Below are positions 24,962-34,314 of a stretch of 64,000 nucleotides of DNA, piece after piece (within the stretch, counting starts at the first letter, position 1; the number at the start of each line of letters is the position of its first letter). Under the pieces are notes generated by a model that saw only the letters and a program-made list of their open reading frames with translations, was not told the origin of the DNA and searched no databases. Source of the stretch: Pricia mediterranea (lineage in GTDB: Bacteria; Bacteroidota; Bacteroidia; Flavobacteriales; Flavobacteriaceae); contig NZ_JAVTTP010000001.1 in assembly GCF_032248455.1 (NCBI RefSeq), positions 1,734,501 to 1,798,500 on the forward strand. Reading direction: 5' to 3'. Position numbers and translations under genes: made by a program.

Positions 24962-27244
24962 CTATCGTTCCCCGGGCCGGTACCGCTCCTCCGCTCTTTT
25001 TAGCACATCTTTTCTGTAATAGGGAACATTCTTCCAATCTGCTTTGGCGTAGCGTTCGATCTGATCATCAAAATGTGGGGATTCGGGGTCGCCACTCTGC
25101 CCGCCGGCCAAGATGCTCTTTGCCTTGACCTGCTCGCCGAACTCCACCACGGCCGCGAAACTATTGCCCCGGGTACCGTAGATTTTTTTAGTATTGTTGT
25201 CATATCGCGCTCCATAAGCGGCTAATGCGCCCCAGCGGCCCGAAGCGAAGCCAATGGGCCGGCTGGGCTTGTCGTCGTCGAAGGCCTGGCGGATATCGCC
25301 GTTGAGACGCTGGTAGCGGTTGACCTCCCCCCACGACATCTTCCAGGAACCGAAATCGGCCGTGAGTTGGTCGACGACCTCCTCAAATATCCGCAACCCA
25401 TCATCCGAATTTTTGCCCAGCCAGGTGATGGTCTCCATAGCGCTGAGCCCTTCAGGATATTTGGCATCCCGAAGCATGGCCGTCCCGTAATAATGTGCCA
25501 AGGTCATGGCGACCGATGCGGACCCTGTTCTGTAATCCCATTCCCTTAGTAGTTCAATAGGATCCAACAATTTGGGATTTCTATTATCGAAGCCATAATA
25601 ATTCTGGATCAACCCGGGAATTAAGGCCTCGAATGCGGGCAAATATGGGTCGTGCGCCAGTTGTATCAAACTGTCGAGCGTGTAGCCGGTTCTGCCCGTC
25701 AGAAGCTCGATGGCGTGTACGCCCCGAAAATTCTCCCTGTCGATGGACATATAGCCAGGATAGTCTTTCCGCTTCGGACCGAATCCCGGCGCAGCGGTGT
25801 ACGGGGTGGAATTGCAATTCTGTATCCATCCATTGCCGGGATTTTTGATCAGGATGTTCTCGTCGACCGTATGCAAGCCTTGCCAATCGGTTTTCGGATT
25901 ACTGCCGTCCACCGGTCGGGTATAATCAAAACGAGTATCCCTTCTCGGAATAAAATTGCCATGGAAATAGGCGATATTCCCATCGGCATCGGCATAGACT
26001 GTATTGTTACTGGAATTGGTACGGATATCCATCATCTTTCGAAACCCTTGGTAACCATCTTGCTTGGTACGGATAAATGATTGTTCGAGCGCCTTGGGCG
26101 GTGCCCACATCATAGCGGAGGCCGTCCATTGGCCATCTTCCAAATGCGTAATCGGACCATGGTGGGTGCGGTAAGCAGGAAAAGATTTTTCCTTTAGTCC
26201 GTCGCCATCCTTATACTTCAACACGATGTCATAGGTTTCCACCGGCCGCAGTTCCTCACCATATTGGTAGAGCAACTTGCCGTCGATATTGACGATCGTT
26301 TCCTTGAACTCGTCGATAATATCGGTATAGGTGCTGGTATGCATCCATCCTGTTTTTTCATTGAAGCCCTGATAAACAAAAAATTGTCCCCAAGTAACCG
26401 CCCCGTAAGCGTTCAAGCCCTGTTCGGAAACTGCATGCACCTCGCCCCTGAAATAAAAAGAGGTGTGGGGATTGATCAGCAGCATCGCATCACCCGAGCG
26501 GGTCAATTCACCTGAAATCGCGATACCGTTGGACCCTTGGGGCTCCCCTTCCTCTATTCGCTCTTCCGTTTTGCCTTCCCCCTTTTTGATCTTTTGGGGA
26601 TGGGTTTTATTCATCCTGGTCTTCTTAGGCTGATTTTTTGTGGGATGGACTTCCCTAGATTGGATTTTCCCGGACTGCATTACCCGTGCTTCGGGAATTT
26701 TGACTCCACTCTCGTAAAATGTCCTGATTTTTTCGGTAGAAATTCGCTCGATATCGCCCCCTATGGAGCCTTCGCTAAAGTACATGGGCATCCAAGGTTC
26801 GAAATGGGTCAACAGCTTGGGGCGCACCTCCGGATGGGTGTACAGGTAGTAATTGACCCCATCGGCAAAGGCATCGCAGAGTTTTTTTAACCATTCGGGA
26901 CTCTCCTCGTAATTGGCTTTTGCCTCCTCCTCGGTCATAAAAAGCTTGGCCCTTAAATCACTGTAAAGAGCTTCTTCGCCCTCCATTTCGGCCAAGCGGC
27001 CGGTCGCCCAGATGTAATTCCTTTCCACCCGGTTAAAATCGTCCTCACACTGGGCGTAGAGGAGTCCGAATACCGCATCGGCGTCGGATTTACCGTAGAC
27101 ATGGGGAATTCCAAAATCATCGCGAAAAATTTCCACGTTCTCCGCCTGGGCCTGCCATCGCGCGACCTCGGCGGTAGATTGCGCAGTAAGGAGCAAGGGA
27201 AGCAGCAAGGTGGCGCTGATCAAAAAGGACAGCTTGTGTATCAT
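24962..27244 (-). CDS. S45 family acylase (penicillin/AHL acylase-like Ntn hydrolase)
   Basis: The 760-residue precursor has a signal peptide (through TLLLPLLLTAQS), an alpha subunit (EVARWQAQAENVEIFRDDFGIPHVYGKSDADAVFGLLYAQ) and a beta subunit whose nucleophile should be Ser238 in EPQGSNGIAISG. Autocleavage before that serine would free the N-terminal nucleophile. The beta chain shows GVHAIELL and the late KSILAGGQSGDPESPHF segment, both usual in penicillin and acyl-homoserine-lactone acylases. The linker before the cleavage site (about 192-236) is unusually rich in Lys and Glu. The enzyme cleaves amide-linked acyl groups; quorum-signal turnover is possible but no partner gene supports it. 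Confidence 0.9.
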   Translation of the reverse strand: MIHKLSFLISATLLLPLLLTAQSTAEVARWQAQAENVEIFRDDFGIPHVYGKSDADAVFGLLYAQCEDDFNRVERNYIWATGRLAEMEGEEALYSDLRAKLFMTEEEAKANYEESPEWLKKLCDAFADGVNYYLYTHPEVRPKLLTHFEPWMPMYFSEGSIGGDIERISTEKIRTFYESGVKIPEARVMQSGKIQSREVHPTKNQPKKTRMNKTHPQKIKKGEGKTEERIEEGEPQGSNGIAISGELTRSGDAMLLINPHTSFYFRGEVHAVSEQGLNAYGAVTWGQFFVYQGFNEKTGWMHTSTYTDIIDEFKETIVNIDGKLLYQYGEELRPVETYDIVLKYKDGDGLKEKSFPAYRTHHGPITHLEDGQWTASAMMWAPPKALEQSFIRTKQDGYQGFRKMMDIRTNSSNNTVYADADGNIAYFHGNFIPRRDTRFDYTRPVDGSNPKTDWQGLHTVDENILIKNPGNGWIQNCNSTPYTAAPGFGPKRKDYPGYMSIDRENFRGVHAIELLTGRTGYTLDSLIQLAHDPYLPAFEALIPGLIQNYYGFDNRNPKLLDPIELLREWDYRTGSASVAMTLAHYYGTAMLRDAKYPEGLSAMETITWLGKNSDDGLRIFEEVVDQLTADFGSWKMSWGEVNRYQRLNGDIRQAFDDDKPSRPIGFASGRWGALAAYGARYDNNTKKIYGTRGNSFAAVVEFGEQVKAKSILAGGQSGDPESPHFDDQIERYAKADWKNVPYYRKDVLKRAEERYRPGER

Positions 27245-27457
27245 AGGGTCAGGCTTTTATAGCGTGAATGTACTAACTTTTGTCAATATTTATGCCCCCG
27301 AAATCAAATCGACCTTCTTGGCATCATTCCATTTGTGTCCCACTCCGGCAACCTGTAGCCAATGTCAGCTACCCATTCCCAAACAATCATTTATGTTCCG
27401 TCCGTATTGGGTATCGTCCTAATTCAAGTAACTTACACGTTCTTTCAAAAAAGCACC

Positions 27458-29194
27458 ATGCCCGATCAAAAAGTAAGTATCCTTAGCGCCTTTAAGACCA
27501 TTATCTGGCCCAGGCGCAGATTGGTATTTATCGGTCTGATCCTCATCGTAATCAGCAAAGCCGCGAGTTTCGTCACCCCGATCGCCTCAAAATATTTGAT
27601 TGACGAGGTCATCGCCAACAAGGACATCGAAATGCTCAAACTGCTTGTCGCCGGGGTCATCATAGCCATATTGGTACAGGCCGTCACCTCGTTCTTGCTG
27701 ACCAAGATCCTAAGCGTTCAGGCCCAGTTCATGATTTCGGAACTGCGGGCCGATGTACAGAAAAAGGTGCTCTCGCTGCCCATCCGATTTTTCGACAATA
27801 CCAAGTCCGGCAATCTGGTCTCCCGCATAATGACCGATGTACAGGGGGTCCGGAACCTCATCGGCACGGGTTTGGTGCAGTTGGTCGGCGGTACCGTAAC
27901 GGCCGTAGTCTCCCTTATCCTATTACTGAATATAAGTCCCGCTATGACCGCCTTTACCTTTATTCCCCTGACCATTTTTGCGGTTATCGCTTTAAAAGCC
28001 TTTAAGATCATCCGCCCAATTTTTCGCAAACGCGGGAAAATCAATGCCGAGGTCACCGGTCGCCTGACCGAAACCTTGGGCGGCATCCGGGTCATCAAGG
28101 GGTTTAACGCCGAAGCCCAGGAACACCGTATTTTCGAGGATGGGGTTCACGAGCTCTATACCAATGTCAAAAAAAGCCTGACCACTACTGCCTTTATGAC
28201 CAGTTCGGCCACCTTTCTCATCGGTATTGCCACTACTGGGGTTATGGGCTTTGGAGGATACAAAATTATCGAGGGCACACTGACCATCGGCGACCTCTTG
28301 ATGTTTACGGTGCTCTTGGGCCTAATGGTCGCACCGATCGTGCAAATGAGCAATATTGGCAGCCAGCTGACCGAAGCTTTGGCGGGATTGGACCGTACCG
28401 AGGAACTGATGAACATGACCCCGGAGGCCGATGAGGCCCAACGCACAATTGAGCTCGACGGCGTACAGGGAGATATGGCCTTTCACGCGGTATCTTTTGC
28501 TTATGAAGAGGACAAGGAAGTACTTCACGACATCAGTTTCGAGGCCAAATCCGGTTCGGTCACGGCCTTGGTCGGGAGTTCCGGTTCTGGAAAAACGACC
28601 ATTGCGGGTTTGGCGGCCAGTTTTCTGACACCCGATTCGGGAAAAGTTACCATTGATGGGAAAGACTTGTCGAAAGTGGACCTCAATAGCTTCCGTCAAT
28701 ATCTGGGCGTTGTTTTACAGGATGATTTTTTATTCGAGGGCAGCATCCGGGAAAACATTCTTTTCCCCCGCCCGGATGCTTCCGAAGAAAGATTGCAGCA
28801 AGCGGTCAAGGCCGCCTATGTCGATGAGTTTACCGACCGTTTCGATGAGGGACTCGACACGTTGATCGGGGAGCGCGGTATCAAGCTTTCAGGGGGACAG
28901 CGCCAGCGAATTGCCATCGCTAGGGCGGTGCTGGCCGATCCAAAAATATTAATCCTTGATGAGGCCACCTCGAATTTGGACACCGAAAGCGAGGCTTTGG
29001 TACAAAAAAGTCTGGCCGAATTGACCAAGGGGCGCACGACCTTTGTTATCGCCCACCGATTGAGCACCATCCGAAAGGCCGACCAGATCCTAGTCATAGA
29101 AAACGGCCGCATCCCCGAACGCGGCACCCACGATGAACTGATCGCTACCGAAGGAAGATATTACAACCTATTTACTTATCAGGCAAGGATCTAA
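27458..29194 (+). CDS. ABC exporter, fused permease and ATPase (MsbA-like)
   Basis: The 578-residue half-transporter begins at MPDQKVSILSAFKTIIWPRR. The ATG at 27458 is preferred over a hydrophobic read-through start at 27362. Six helices fill about residues 20-310, beginning with FIGLILIVISKAASFVTPIAS. The ATPase domain has Walker A GSSGSGKTT, signature LSGGQRQRIAIARAV, Walker B ILILDEATSNLD and the H-loop IAHRLSTI. This is the type that forms homodimers and exports lipid or drugs, MsbA being the closest well-known relative. It is divergent from the S45 acylase gene and convergent with a small PepSY-like gene, separated by a terminator. Confidence 0.93.
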   Translation: MPDQKVSILSAFKTIIWPRRRLVFIGLILIVISKAASFVTPIASKYLIDEVIANKDIEMLKLLVAGVIIAILVQAVTSFLLTKILSVQAQFMISELRADVQKKVLSLPIRFFDNTKSGNLVSRIMTDVQGVRNLIGTGLVQLVGGTVTAVVSLILLLNISPAMTAFTFIPLTIFAVIALKAFKIIRPIFRKRGKINAEVTGRLTETLGGIRVIKGFNAEAQEHRIFEDGVHELYTNVKKSLTTTAFMTSSATFLIGIATTGVMGFGGYKIIEGTLTIGDLLMFTVLLGLMVAPIVQMSNIGSQLTEALAGLDRTEELMNMTPEADEAQRTIELDGVQGDMAFHAVSFAYEEDKEVLHDISFEAKSGSVTALVGSSGSGKTTIAGLAASFLTPDSGKVTIDGKDLSKVDLNSFRQYLGVVLQDDFLFEGSIRENILFPRPDASEERLQQAVKAAYVDEFTDRFDEGLDTLIGERGIKLSGGQRQRIAIARAVLADPKILILDEATSNLDTESEALVQKSLAELTKGRTTFVIAHRLSTIRKADQILVIENGRIPERGTHDELIATEGRYYNLFTYQARI

Positions 29195-29230
29195 GGAACA
29201 TGGAATTGCGAGCAAAGCGCCGCAATTCAC

Positions 29231-29262
29231 AAAAAAAAAGGAACCGTGCGTACACGGCTCCT
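29231..29262 (-). terminator. Terminator between ABC exporter and PepSY-like gene
   Basis: A 9-bp stem with one mismatch (GGAACCGTG at 29240-29248 with CACGGCTCC at 29253-29261) has a 4-base loop. The minus strand side ends in nine T residues, so it is a strong terminator for the leftward gene. The plus side ends CTCCTTCTT, weaker, so it may work in both directions. Confidence 0.8.
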
Positions 29263-29306
29263 TCTTAAAATTTAATTCAGGAGAACTCCTAAATCACTTT
29301 CTCTTC

Positions 29307-29660
29307 TTACTGCTCAACTGCGTTACCTTCTTCGTCAACGATAAGAGCTCCGGAGGTTCCATCTTCCAAGGAAACTTCCACTTTATAGTGACCTTCTTCG
29401 TTCTTGGCGGCACCGTTAACGGAAGCGCCAGGATAGTTAGTCTCGATCATTGAAGTAACTGCCTCAGGCAATTCTTCAACGGCAATCTCGTTGAATCCGT
29501 CTTGTGCGGTAGCAGCGGCATCTTGTGCAGCGTCTTGGGCTTCATTAGCTTGATCTTGCACTTCAGTAGCGGCATCTTGTGCCTCGGTAGCTTGCTCTTC
29601 TTGAGCAAATGCAGTCAAACTTCCCAATGCAAATACGGCTGTAATAAATAACTTTTTCAT
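29307..29660 (-). CDS. Small secreted protein with Ala/Gln/Asp heptads and PepSY-like domain
   Basis: The 117-residue product has a signal peptide (MKKLFITAVFALGSLTAFAQ), then about 33 residues of EAQDAATEVQDQANEAQDAA, a seven-residue repeat expected to form an amphipathic coiled coil. A beta-type C-terminal domain follows (FNEIAVEELPEAVTSMIETN, HYKVEVSLEDGTSGALIVDE) that resembles the PepSY/beta-lactamase-inhibitor-like fold common in small Bacteroidota periplasmic proteins. PepSY-type domains often inhibit or bind peptidases, but no partner is evident here. It reads toward the ABC exporter gene and shares its terminator. Confidence 0.8.
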   Translation of the reverse strand: MKKLFITAVFALGSLTAFAQEEQATEAQDAATEVQDQANEAQDAAQDAAATAQDGFNEIAVEELPEAVTSMIETNYPGASVNGAAKNEEGHYKVEVSLEDGTSGALIVDEEGNAVEQ

Positions 29661-29840
29661 GGTGTTCTAGTTTTAAATTTGTTACTAATTTAGATTCGCT
29701 TTATACATTGAAAATAGTATTCCAAACAAATAAAAATTATACAACAACCTGGTTTTAAGTGTCTTATAATTATTTTGTATTTTCGCGGATTGTGTAAAAC
29801 TGTGTAAACATGGAAGAGATGGGTAAAGTTTTCACGGTTT

Positions 29841-30167
29841 TTAACTCTCAGGGGCCAGTTCGACCTCTAGGCCTTCGAGGTCTTCGGTCATATGAATCTG
29901 GCATCCCAACCTACTGTTGTCCTCTACATAAAAAGCTTCTGCCAGCATGGCCTCTTCGTCATCGGATTTTTCGGGAAGTTTATGATCTGATTTCACATAG
30001 CATTGACAGGAGGCGCACATGGCCATTCCCCCACAGACACCAATGGTGCCTTCCGGAGCGAGTTCATAGGCTCGTACAACTTCCATCAGGTTCATGTTCA
30101 TGTCGGTGGGGGCGTCCACTTCGTGAGTTACGCCTTCGCGGTCGGTAATCTTTAGGTTTATATCCAA
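29841..30167 (-). CDS. Adrenodoxin-type 2Fe-2S ferredoxin
   Basis: The 108-residue protein has the [2Fe-2S] ferredoxin fold with cysteine ligands Cys45, Cys51, Cys54 and Cys89 (C-x5-C-x2-C-x34-C). The cluster loop is VCGGMAMCASCQCYV, with LGCQIH near the end. Spacing matches adrenodoxin-type ferredoxins, which carry electrons to cytochromes or to Fe-S cluster assembly. The gene lies 74 bases after the ferredoxin-reductase stop on the same strand, so the two probably form an NADPH-to-ferredoxin chain. Mrp and NFU genes upstream fit an Fe-S assembly role. Confidence 0.93.
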   Translation of the reverse strand: MDINLKITDREGVTHEVDAPTDMNMNLMEVVRAYELAPEGTIGVCGGMAMCASCQCYVKSDHKLPEKSDDEEAMLAEAFYVEDNSRLGCQIHMTEDLEGLEVELAPES

Positions 30168-30241
30168 GGGAATTATGAACTAATAGGTTTGTGAAAAGGT
30201 GAGATAGTGAGTTCACTAACTCATAGTTTTACTTTTAAATT

Positions 30242-31300
30242 TTAGTCGATCGCCTTTACCACTGCCTTCGGCGCCTCCTTCTTACTTCCGTCGAAACCTT
30301 TTATTCCCCCTACCGTGGTGTACTTCATCACATAACGTTTATCAGGGAAAATACGCTGATAGGCACTTTGACACATCAGGGTCGCCTCGTGGAAACCGCA
30401 GAGAATCAGTTTCAGCTTCCCGGGATAGGTGTTAACGTCGCCAATGGCATAAATTCCGGGTACGTTGGTCTGGTAATCGAAGGTGTCAACCTTGATCGCG
30501 TTCTTTTCGATTTCGAGCCCCCAGTCCGCAATCGGACCCAGCTTGGGCGATAGTCCGAACAAAGGAATAAAATGGTCGACCGCTATTCGTACATCTTCTA
30601 CCGCGGTAGTTTTTCTGCGAACATTTACCGCTTCCAATTTTTCCTCCCCTTCCAAGACCGTGACCTCCCCGGGAGTAATCAATCGAATTTTACCCAGGTT
30701 TTTAAGGGACTGGACTTTTTCCACCGAATCGAGTGCCCCGCGAAATTCCTTTCTTCGGTGCACCAAGGTCACTTCGGAAGCGACATCGGCCAGAAAGATG
30801 CTCCAATCCAAGGCCGAATCGCCCCCGCCCGCAATCACTACCTTTTTATCGCGATAAATCTCGGGGTCTTTGATCATATAGGCAATCCCGTGGTCCTCAT
30901 ATTTCCTAAGATTGTCCAACAACGGCTTTCGTGGCTCGAAGCTGCCTAACCCACCGGCGATGGCAACGATGGGAGCGTGGTGTTTTGTACCCTTGTTTGT
31001 GGTCACAATAAAGGAACCATCCTCTTGGGTCTCGATATTTTCGGCGCGTTCGCCCAAGGTAAATCCCGGTTCGAAGGGCTTGATCTGTTCCATGAGATTA
31101 TCCACCAATTCGCCTGCAAGGATTTCCGGGAATCCGGGAATATCGTAAATCGGTTTTTTGGGATAAATTTCGGAACACTGTCCGCCTGCCTGGGGCAATG
31201 CATCGATTAAATGGCACTTTAGTTGTAACAATCCCGCTTCAAAAACGGCAAAAAGCCCTGTAGGGCCCGCACCGATTATCAAAATATCCGTTTTAATCAT
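30242..31300 (-). CDS. Thioredoxin-reductase-like ferredoxin-NADP+ reductase
   Basis: The 352-residue flavoenzyme has the FAD-binding motif ILIIGAGPTGLFAVFEAG at the N-terminus, an NADPH loop VVIAGGGDSALDWSI near residue 170, and the second FAD motif GIYAIGDVNTYPGK. It lacks the CxxC redox disulphide of true thioredoxin reductases: the place where it would lie, before the second Rossmann motif, has no close cysteine pair. That is the signature of type 2 ferredoxin-NADP+ reductases. It would reduce the ferredoxin encoded 74 bases downstream. Confidence 0.92.
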   Translation of the reverse strand: MIKTDILIIGAGPTGLFAVFEAGLLQLKCHLIDALPQAGGQCSEIYPKKPIYDIPGFPEILAGELVDNLMEQIKPFEPGFTLGERAENIETQEDGSFIVTTNKGTKHHAPIVAIAGGLGSFEPRKPLLDNLRKYEDHGIAYMIKDPEIYRDKKVVIAGGGDSALDWSIFLADVASEVTLVHRRKEFRGALDSVEKVQSLKNLGKIRLITPGEVTVLEGEEKLEAVNVRRKTTAVEDVRIAVDHFIPLFGLSPKLGPIADWGLEIEKNAIKVDTFDYQTNVPGIYAIGDVNTYPGKLKLILCGFHEATLMCQSAYQRIFPDKRYVMKYTTVGGIKGFDGSKKEAPKAVVKAID

Positions 31301-31532
31301 TAAAATCCTTTCTTAGTTCATAAGGATAAACAAATCCAAACTTGAGCTGTATCCGTGATTCGTGTCCGGTTGCTGGCTTGACTGTAGCCTAGTTGCAAAT
31401 CTCTCCCGTCCCAACTACAAAAAACATGACATTTATCACCAAATCTATCTAATCGTTTCCTTTAAAAAGGAAGCTGATTCGATTATGACTTCCCTACAAA
31501 CCTATCCTCGCAACAGGTACGCTCTGGTATTT

Positions 31533-31784
31533 TCAAGAAACGGGTTGCCCGACGTTGACTACCTCTTCGATTTGGGGGGCGTACTTCTTCACGGTCATTT
31601 CCACACCGCTCTTCAAAGTCATCTGATTTACGGTGCAGCCGATGCAGTTTCCTTCTAACCTCACCTTTACGGAGTTGCCGTCATCAATGGACACCAAGGA
31701 GATGTCACCCCCGTCACTCTGCAAAAAGGGGCGGATTTCCTCCAAGGCCTTTTCTACGTTCGTTCTAAGTTCTTCCGATGTCAT
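31533..31784 (-). CDS. NFU-domain Fe-S cluster carrier
   Basis: The 83-residue protein is a single NifU C-terminal (NFU) domain: VEKALEEIRPFLQSDGGDISLV, then the cluster-binding CIGC at Cys47 and Cys50, followed by TLKSGVEMTVKK. NFU proteins transfer assembled Fe-S clusters to recipient enzymes. Its ATG overlaps the stop of the Mrp gene (ATGA junction), so the two carriers are made together. Length is normal for a stand-alone NFU. Confidence 0.93.
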   Translation of the reverse strand: MTSEELRTNVEKALEEIRPFLQSDGGDISLVSIDDGNSVKVRLEGNCIGCTVNQMTLKSGVEMTVKKYAPQIEEVVNVGQPVS

Positions 31785-32929
31785 GAGCTCTTTCCTTTAA
31801 CGGCGGAACAGCCCGCCATTGTTGTTATCTTAATCGCTTCCGTGGGAGGAAGGTTTTCATTTCGGTTTACCAGTTCCTGAACCGTATTCCTGGTCAATGC
31901 CTCGAAGGCTTCCTCAATGGGGGTAGCGGTCTGCAGTGCAGCCGGCCTTCCTACATCACCCGCCTCGCGGATGCTCTGTACCAACGGAATTTCCCCCAAA
32001 AACGGCACTTTCAGGTCCTCTGCCAAATGTTTGGCACCTTCCCTTCCAAAAATATAGTATTTATTGTCCGGAAGCTCCTCAGGTGTAAAATACGCCATAT
32101 TCTCGACAATACCCAAAACGGGTACGTTGATGGACTCTTGCTGAAACATAGCGACCCCCTTGCGTGCATCCGCCAAAGCGACCTCTTGCGGGGTACTGAC
32201 CACCAAGGCCCCGGTCACGGGAAGGGACTGCATAATACTTAGATGGATATCGCCCGTACCGGGAGGTAGGTCCACGAGCATAAAATCGAGTTCGCCCCAG
32301 TGGGCATCGAAAATCATTTGGTTAAGCGCCTTCGAAGCCATGGGGCCCCGCCAAATAACCGCCTGGCTCGGTTGCGTGAAGAATCCAATGGACAGCAGTT
32401 TGATACCATGGCTCTCGACCGGTTTCATCTTAGACTTCCCATTGACATTCACGGCCAACGGCTTTTCTTGGACTACGTCGAACATGGTCGGCATCGAGGG
32501 ACCATAGATATCTGCATCCAACAGGCCCACTTTAAAGCCCATTTTCGATAAGGTAACCGCTAAGTTGGCCGTTACGGTGGACTTGCCCACCCCACCTTTA
32601 CCAGAGGCCACCGCGATGATATTTTGGATTCCGGGTATCGGTTTACCCTTGATTTCGTTGGTTTTAGGCTTACCGGCCGGCGCATCTACCTTGATATTGA
32701 CCTTGATTTTGGCCTTTTCGTAAACTTTGCGGTGGATCGTTTTTAGAATTTCGACCTCGGTCTTCTTGCGCGCCTGCAGACTGGGGTTGGAGATGGTGAT
32801 ATCGATTTCTACCTCATCCCCAAAAACCTGTATGTTCTTGACCGACCCACTTTCGACCATATTTTGGCCTTCCCCAGGAACGGTAATGTGTTCCAATGCC
32901 TTTAAAACTTCCTTTTTATCTAACTTCAT
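31781..32929 (-). CDS. Mrp/NBP35 family P-loop ATPase (ApbC-like), lacking the usual CxxC
   Basis: The 382-residue protein has an N-terminal DUF59 (MIP18-like) domain (about 1-85), then the ATPase with the deviant Walker A ASGKGGVGKSTVT at about 108-120 and the partner region GLLDADIYGPS, DLPPGTGDIHLS. Mrp/ApbC proteins carry Fe-S clusters. The usual CxxC, which sits after the VxGIVENM motif, is absent: the sequence there reads IVENMAYFTPEELPDNKYYI. A single Cys remains near the C-terminus (AGCSAVKG). I recall the same substitution in other Bacteroidota, so it is probably a lineage form rather than decay. It leads the cluster with NFU, reductase and ferredoxin. Confidence 0.92.
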   Translation of the reverse strand: MKLDKKEVLKALEHITVPGEGQNMVESGSVKNIQVFGDEVEIDITISNPSLQARKKTEVEILKTIHRKVYEKAKIKVNIKVDAPAGKPKTNEIKGKPIPGIQNIIAVASGKGGVGKSTVTANLAVTLSKMGFKVGLLDADIYGPSMPTMFDVVQEKPLAVNVNGKSKMKPVESHGIKLLSIGFFTQPSQAVIWRGPMASKALNQMIFDAHWGELDFMLVDLPPGTGDIHLSIMQSLPVTGALVVSTPQEVALADARKGVAMFQQESINVPVLGIVENMAYFTPEELPDNKYYIFGREGAKHLAEDLKVPFLGEIPLVQSIREAGDVGRPAALQTATPIEEAFEALTRNTVQELVNRNENLPPTEAIKITTMAGCSAVKGKSS

Positions 32930-33051
32930 TATACGTTGACTTTGCCGCTTTTATGTAAACTCTTTCTAAATAGCAAAGATACGGTATAGGGCTGAGATGG
33001 TGAAAAGGATAGGAATTAATTGTAGTACGTATGGATAAGCATCAAAAGATT

Positions 33052-33714
33052 CTAAACCTTCCTCCCATCCAAAAGGTTGATAGTGCGTTTTGCGTAGACC
33101 GCGTTATTCTCATTATGTGTGGCTTGAATGATGGTCACGCCCTCGTCGTTCAGTTCCTTGAACAGGTCCATGATCTCGGTACTCTGTTTCGAGTTGAGGT
33201 TGCCCGTAGGCTCATCGGCCAAAATCAGTTTCGGTTTACTGATCAGGGCTCGGGCGACGCCGACCAGTTGTTGCTGTCCGCCACTAAGCTGGGTCGGGAA
33301 CAGGTCTTTTTTACCGACGATTCCAAAACGATCTAGCATATCCGCTACCAAGGCCTTGCGTTCCGTACCTTTATGCTTTTTATAGAGCAGGGGCATTTCG
33401 AGGTTTTCATAGACCGTCAGCTCGTCGATGAGGTGATAGGCCTGGAAAACAAAACCGATATACTGCTTGTAAAGGTTGGCGCGGTGTTTTTCCTTGAGCT
33501 GGTGCACTGGTTCATCTAAAAAGCTGTATTCCCCCTCGTCAAAATCGTCGAGCATTCCGATGACATTAAGCAAGGTAGACTTCCCCGAACCGGACGGGCC
33601 CATGACGGAGATGAACTCCCCCTCTTTGACGTCGAGGTTGATGTCCTTTAATAAGAAAACGCGTTGGCCTCCGGACTGGACCCATTTGAAAATATTGTTC
33701 AGTTGTAGTAGCAT
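33052..33714 (-). CDS. MacB/LolD-type ABC ATPase, orphaned
   Basis: The 220-residue ATPase has Walker [10 protein letters not shown], signature [15 protein letters not shown] and Walker [16 protein letters not shown], typical of the MacB/LolD class. The signature has Leu where the paralogous ATPase at 50302-51000 has the usual Arg ([14 protein letters not shown]). It has no intact permease next to it: immediately upstream lies a broken permease N-terminus (33755-33969), and the nearest intact permeases start 6 kb away. It probably once served a permease array that has since decayed. Confidence 0.9.
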   Translation of the reverse strand: MLLQLNNIFKWVQSGGQRVFLLKDINLDVKEGEFISVMGPSGSGKSTLLNVIGMLDDFDEGEYSFLDEPVHQLKEKHRANLYKQYIGFVFQAYHLIDELTVYENLEMPLLYKKHKGTERKALVADMLDRFGIVGKKDLFPTQLSGGQQQLVGVARALISKPKLILADEPTGNLNSKQSTEIMDLFKELNDEGVTIIQATHNENNAVYAKRTINLLDGRKV

Positions 33715-33754
33715 GGTTTAAGTTGTTTAATTTCTGGATTGTTATGTCATTGAA

Positions 33755-33969
33755 TTACTGGAACGGTTCCAGCAATATTGTATCGGTTACCACTCCATAG
33801 ATCCGCTCCTCGTCGGGGTGAAATTTGTCGAATGTCCAATCGTAATGGCCCATCGCCCGATGACCAGGACGGCACTTAGCCCGATAGAAAGACCAACCAT
33901 ATTGATCAGGGAAAAAACCTTGTGCTTCCAAATGTTTCGGAAGGCAGTTTTTAGGATGGTTTTTAACAT
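33755..33969 (-). pseudogene. N-terminal relic of an FtsX/MacB-type permease
   Basis: The frame begins MLKTILKTAFRNIWKHKVFS, a standard permease N-terminus as in the large paralogues, and continues through the first membrane helix (INMVGLSIGLSAVLVIG). A frameshift follows: the next codons in another frame read GHYDWTFDKFHPDEERIYGV, normal permease sequence, until a TAA at 33755. The original gene would have been about 2.4 kb; the remainder is gone. It lies just upstream of the orphan ATPase at 33052-33714. Confidence 0.85.
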
Positions 33970-34314
33970 GTGGTCCTATGCATTGCAGGCAGTGGAAAAC
34001 CTAAGTAAGAAATCTATTTCCGTGCCAAATAGTTAGATTACTGGTTATTAGCGCATTAAAAACTATTCTTGATAAGCATCCTTTTTGATGTGTTAAATAT
34101 TTGGACGAATACTGCACAAAATATTGACAACAAAATAAACGGTACCGGCATGAAGACCCTCCGCAAGGCTTAAGGTTGGCCATTACATCTCGTCTATCCG
34201 GTGCGCGACCTACCGTACATCCTAAAATCCCGCTGCTATCCGTTAACACCTTCTTTTTACGGTCAAAAGCTTCTATCGAACATACGAAACGGTAGAATAT
34301 TTCGTTAAATTGTC
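33970..34314. other. Gene-free stretch before hcp
   Basis: No gene or relic was recognised in these 345 bases between the broken permease end and hcp. It is AT-rich near 34030-34140. The hcp promoter is presumably here, but I found no convincing -33/-7 pair or sigma-54 box. Confidence 0.5.
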
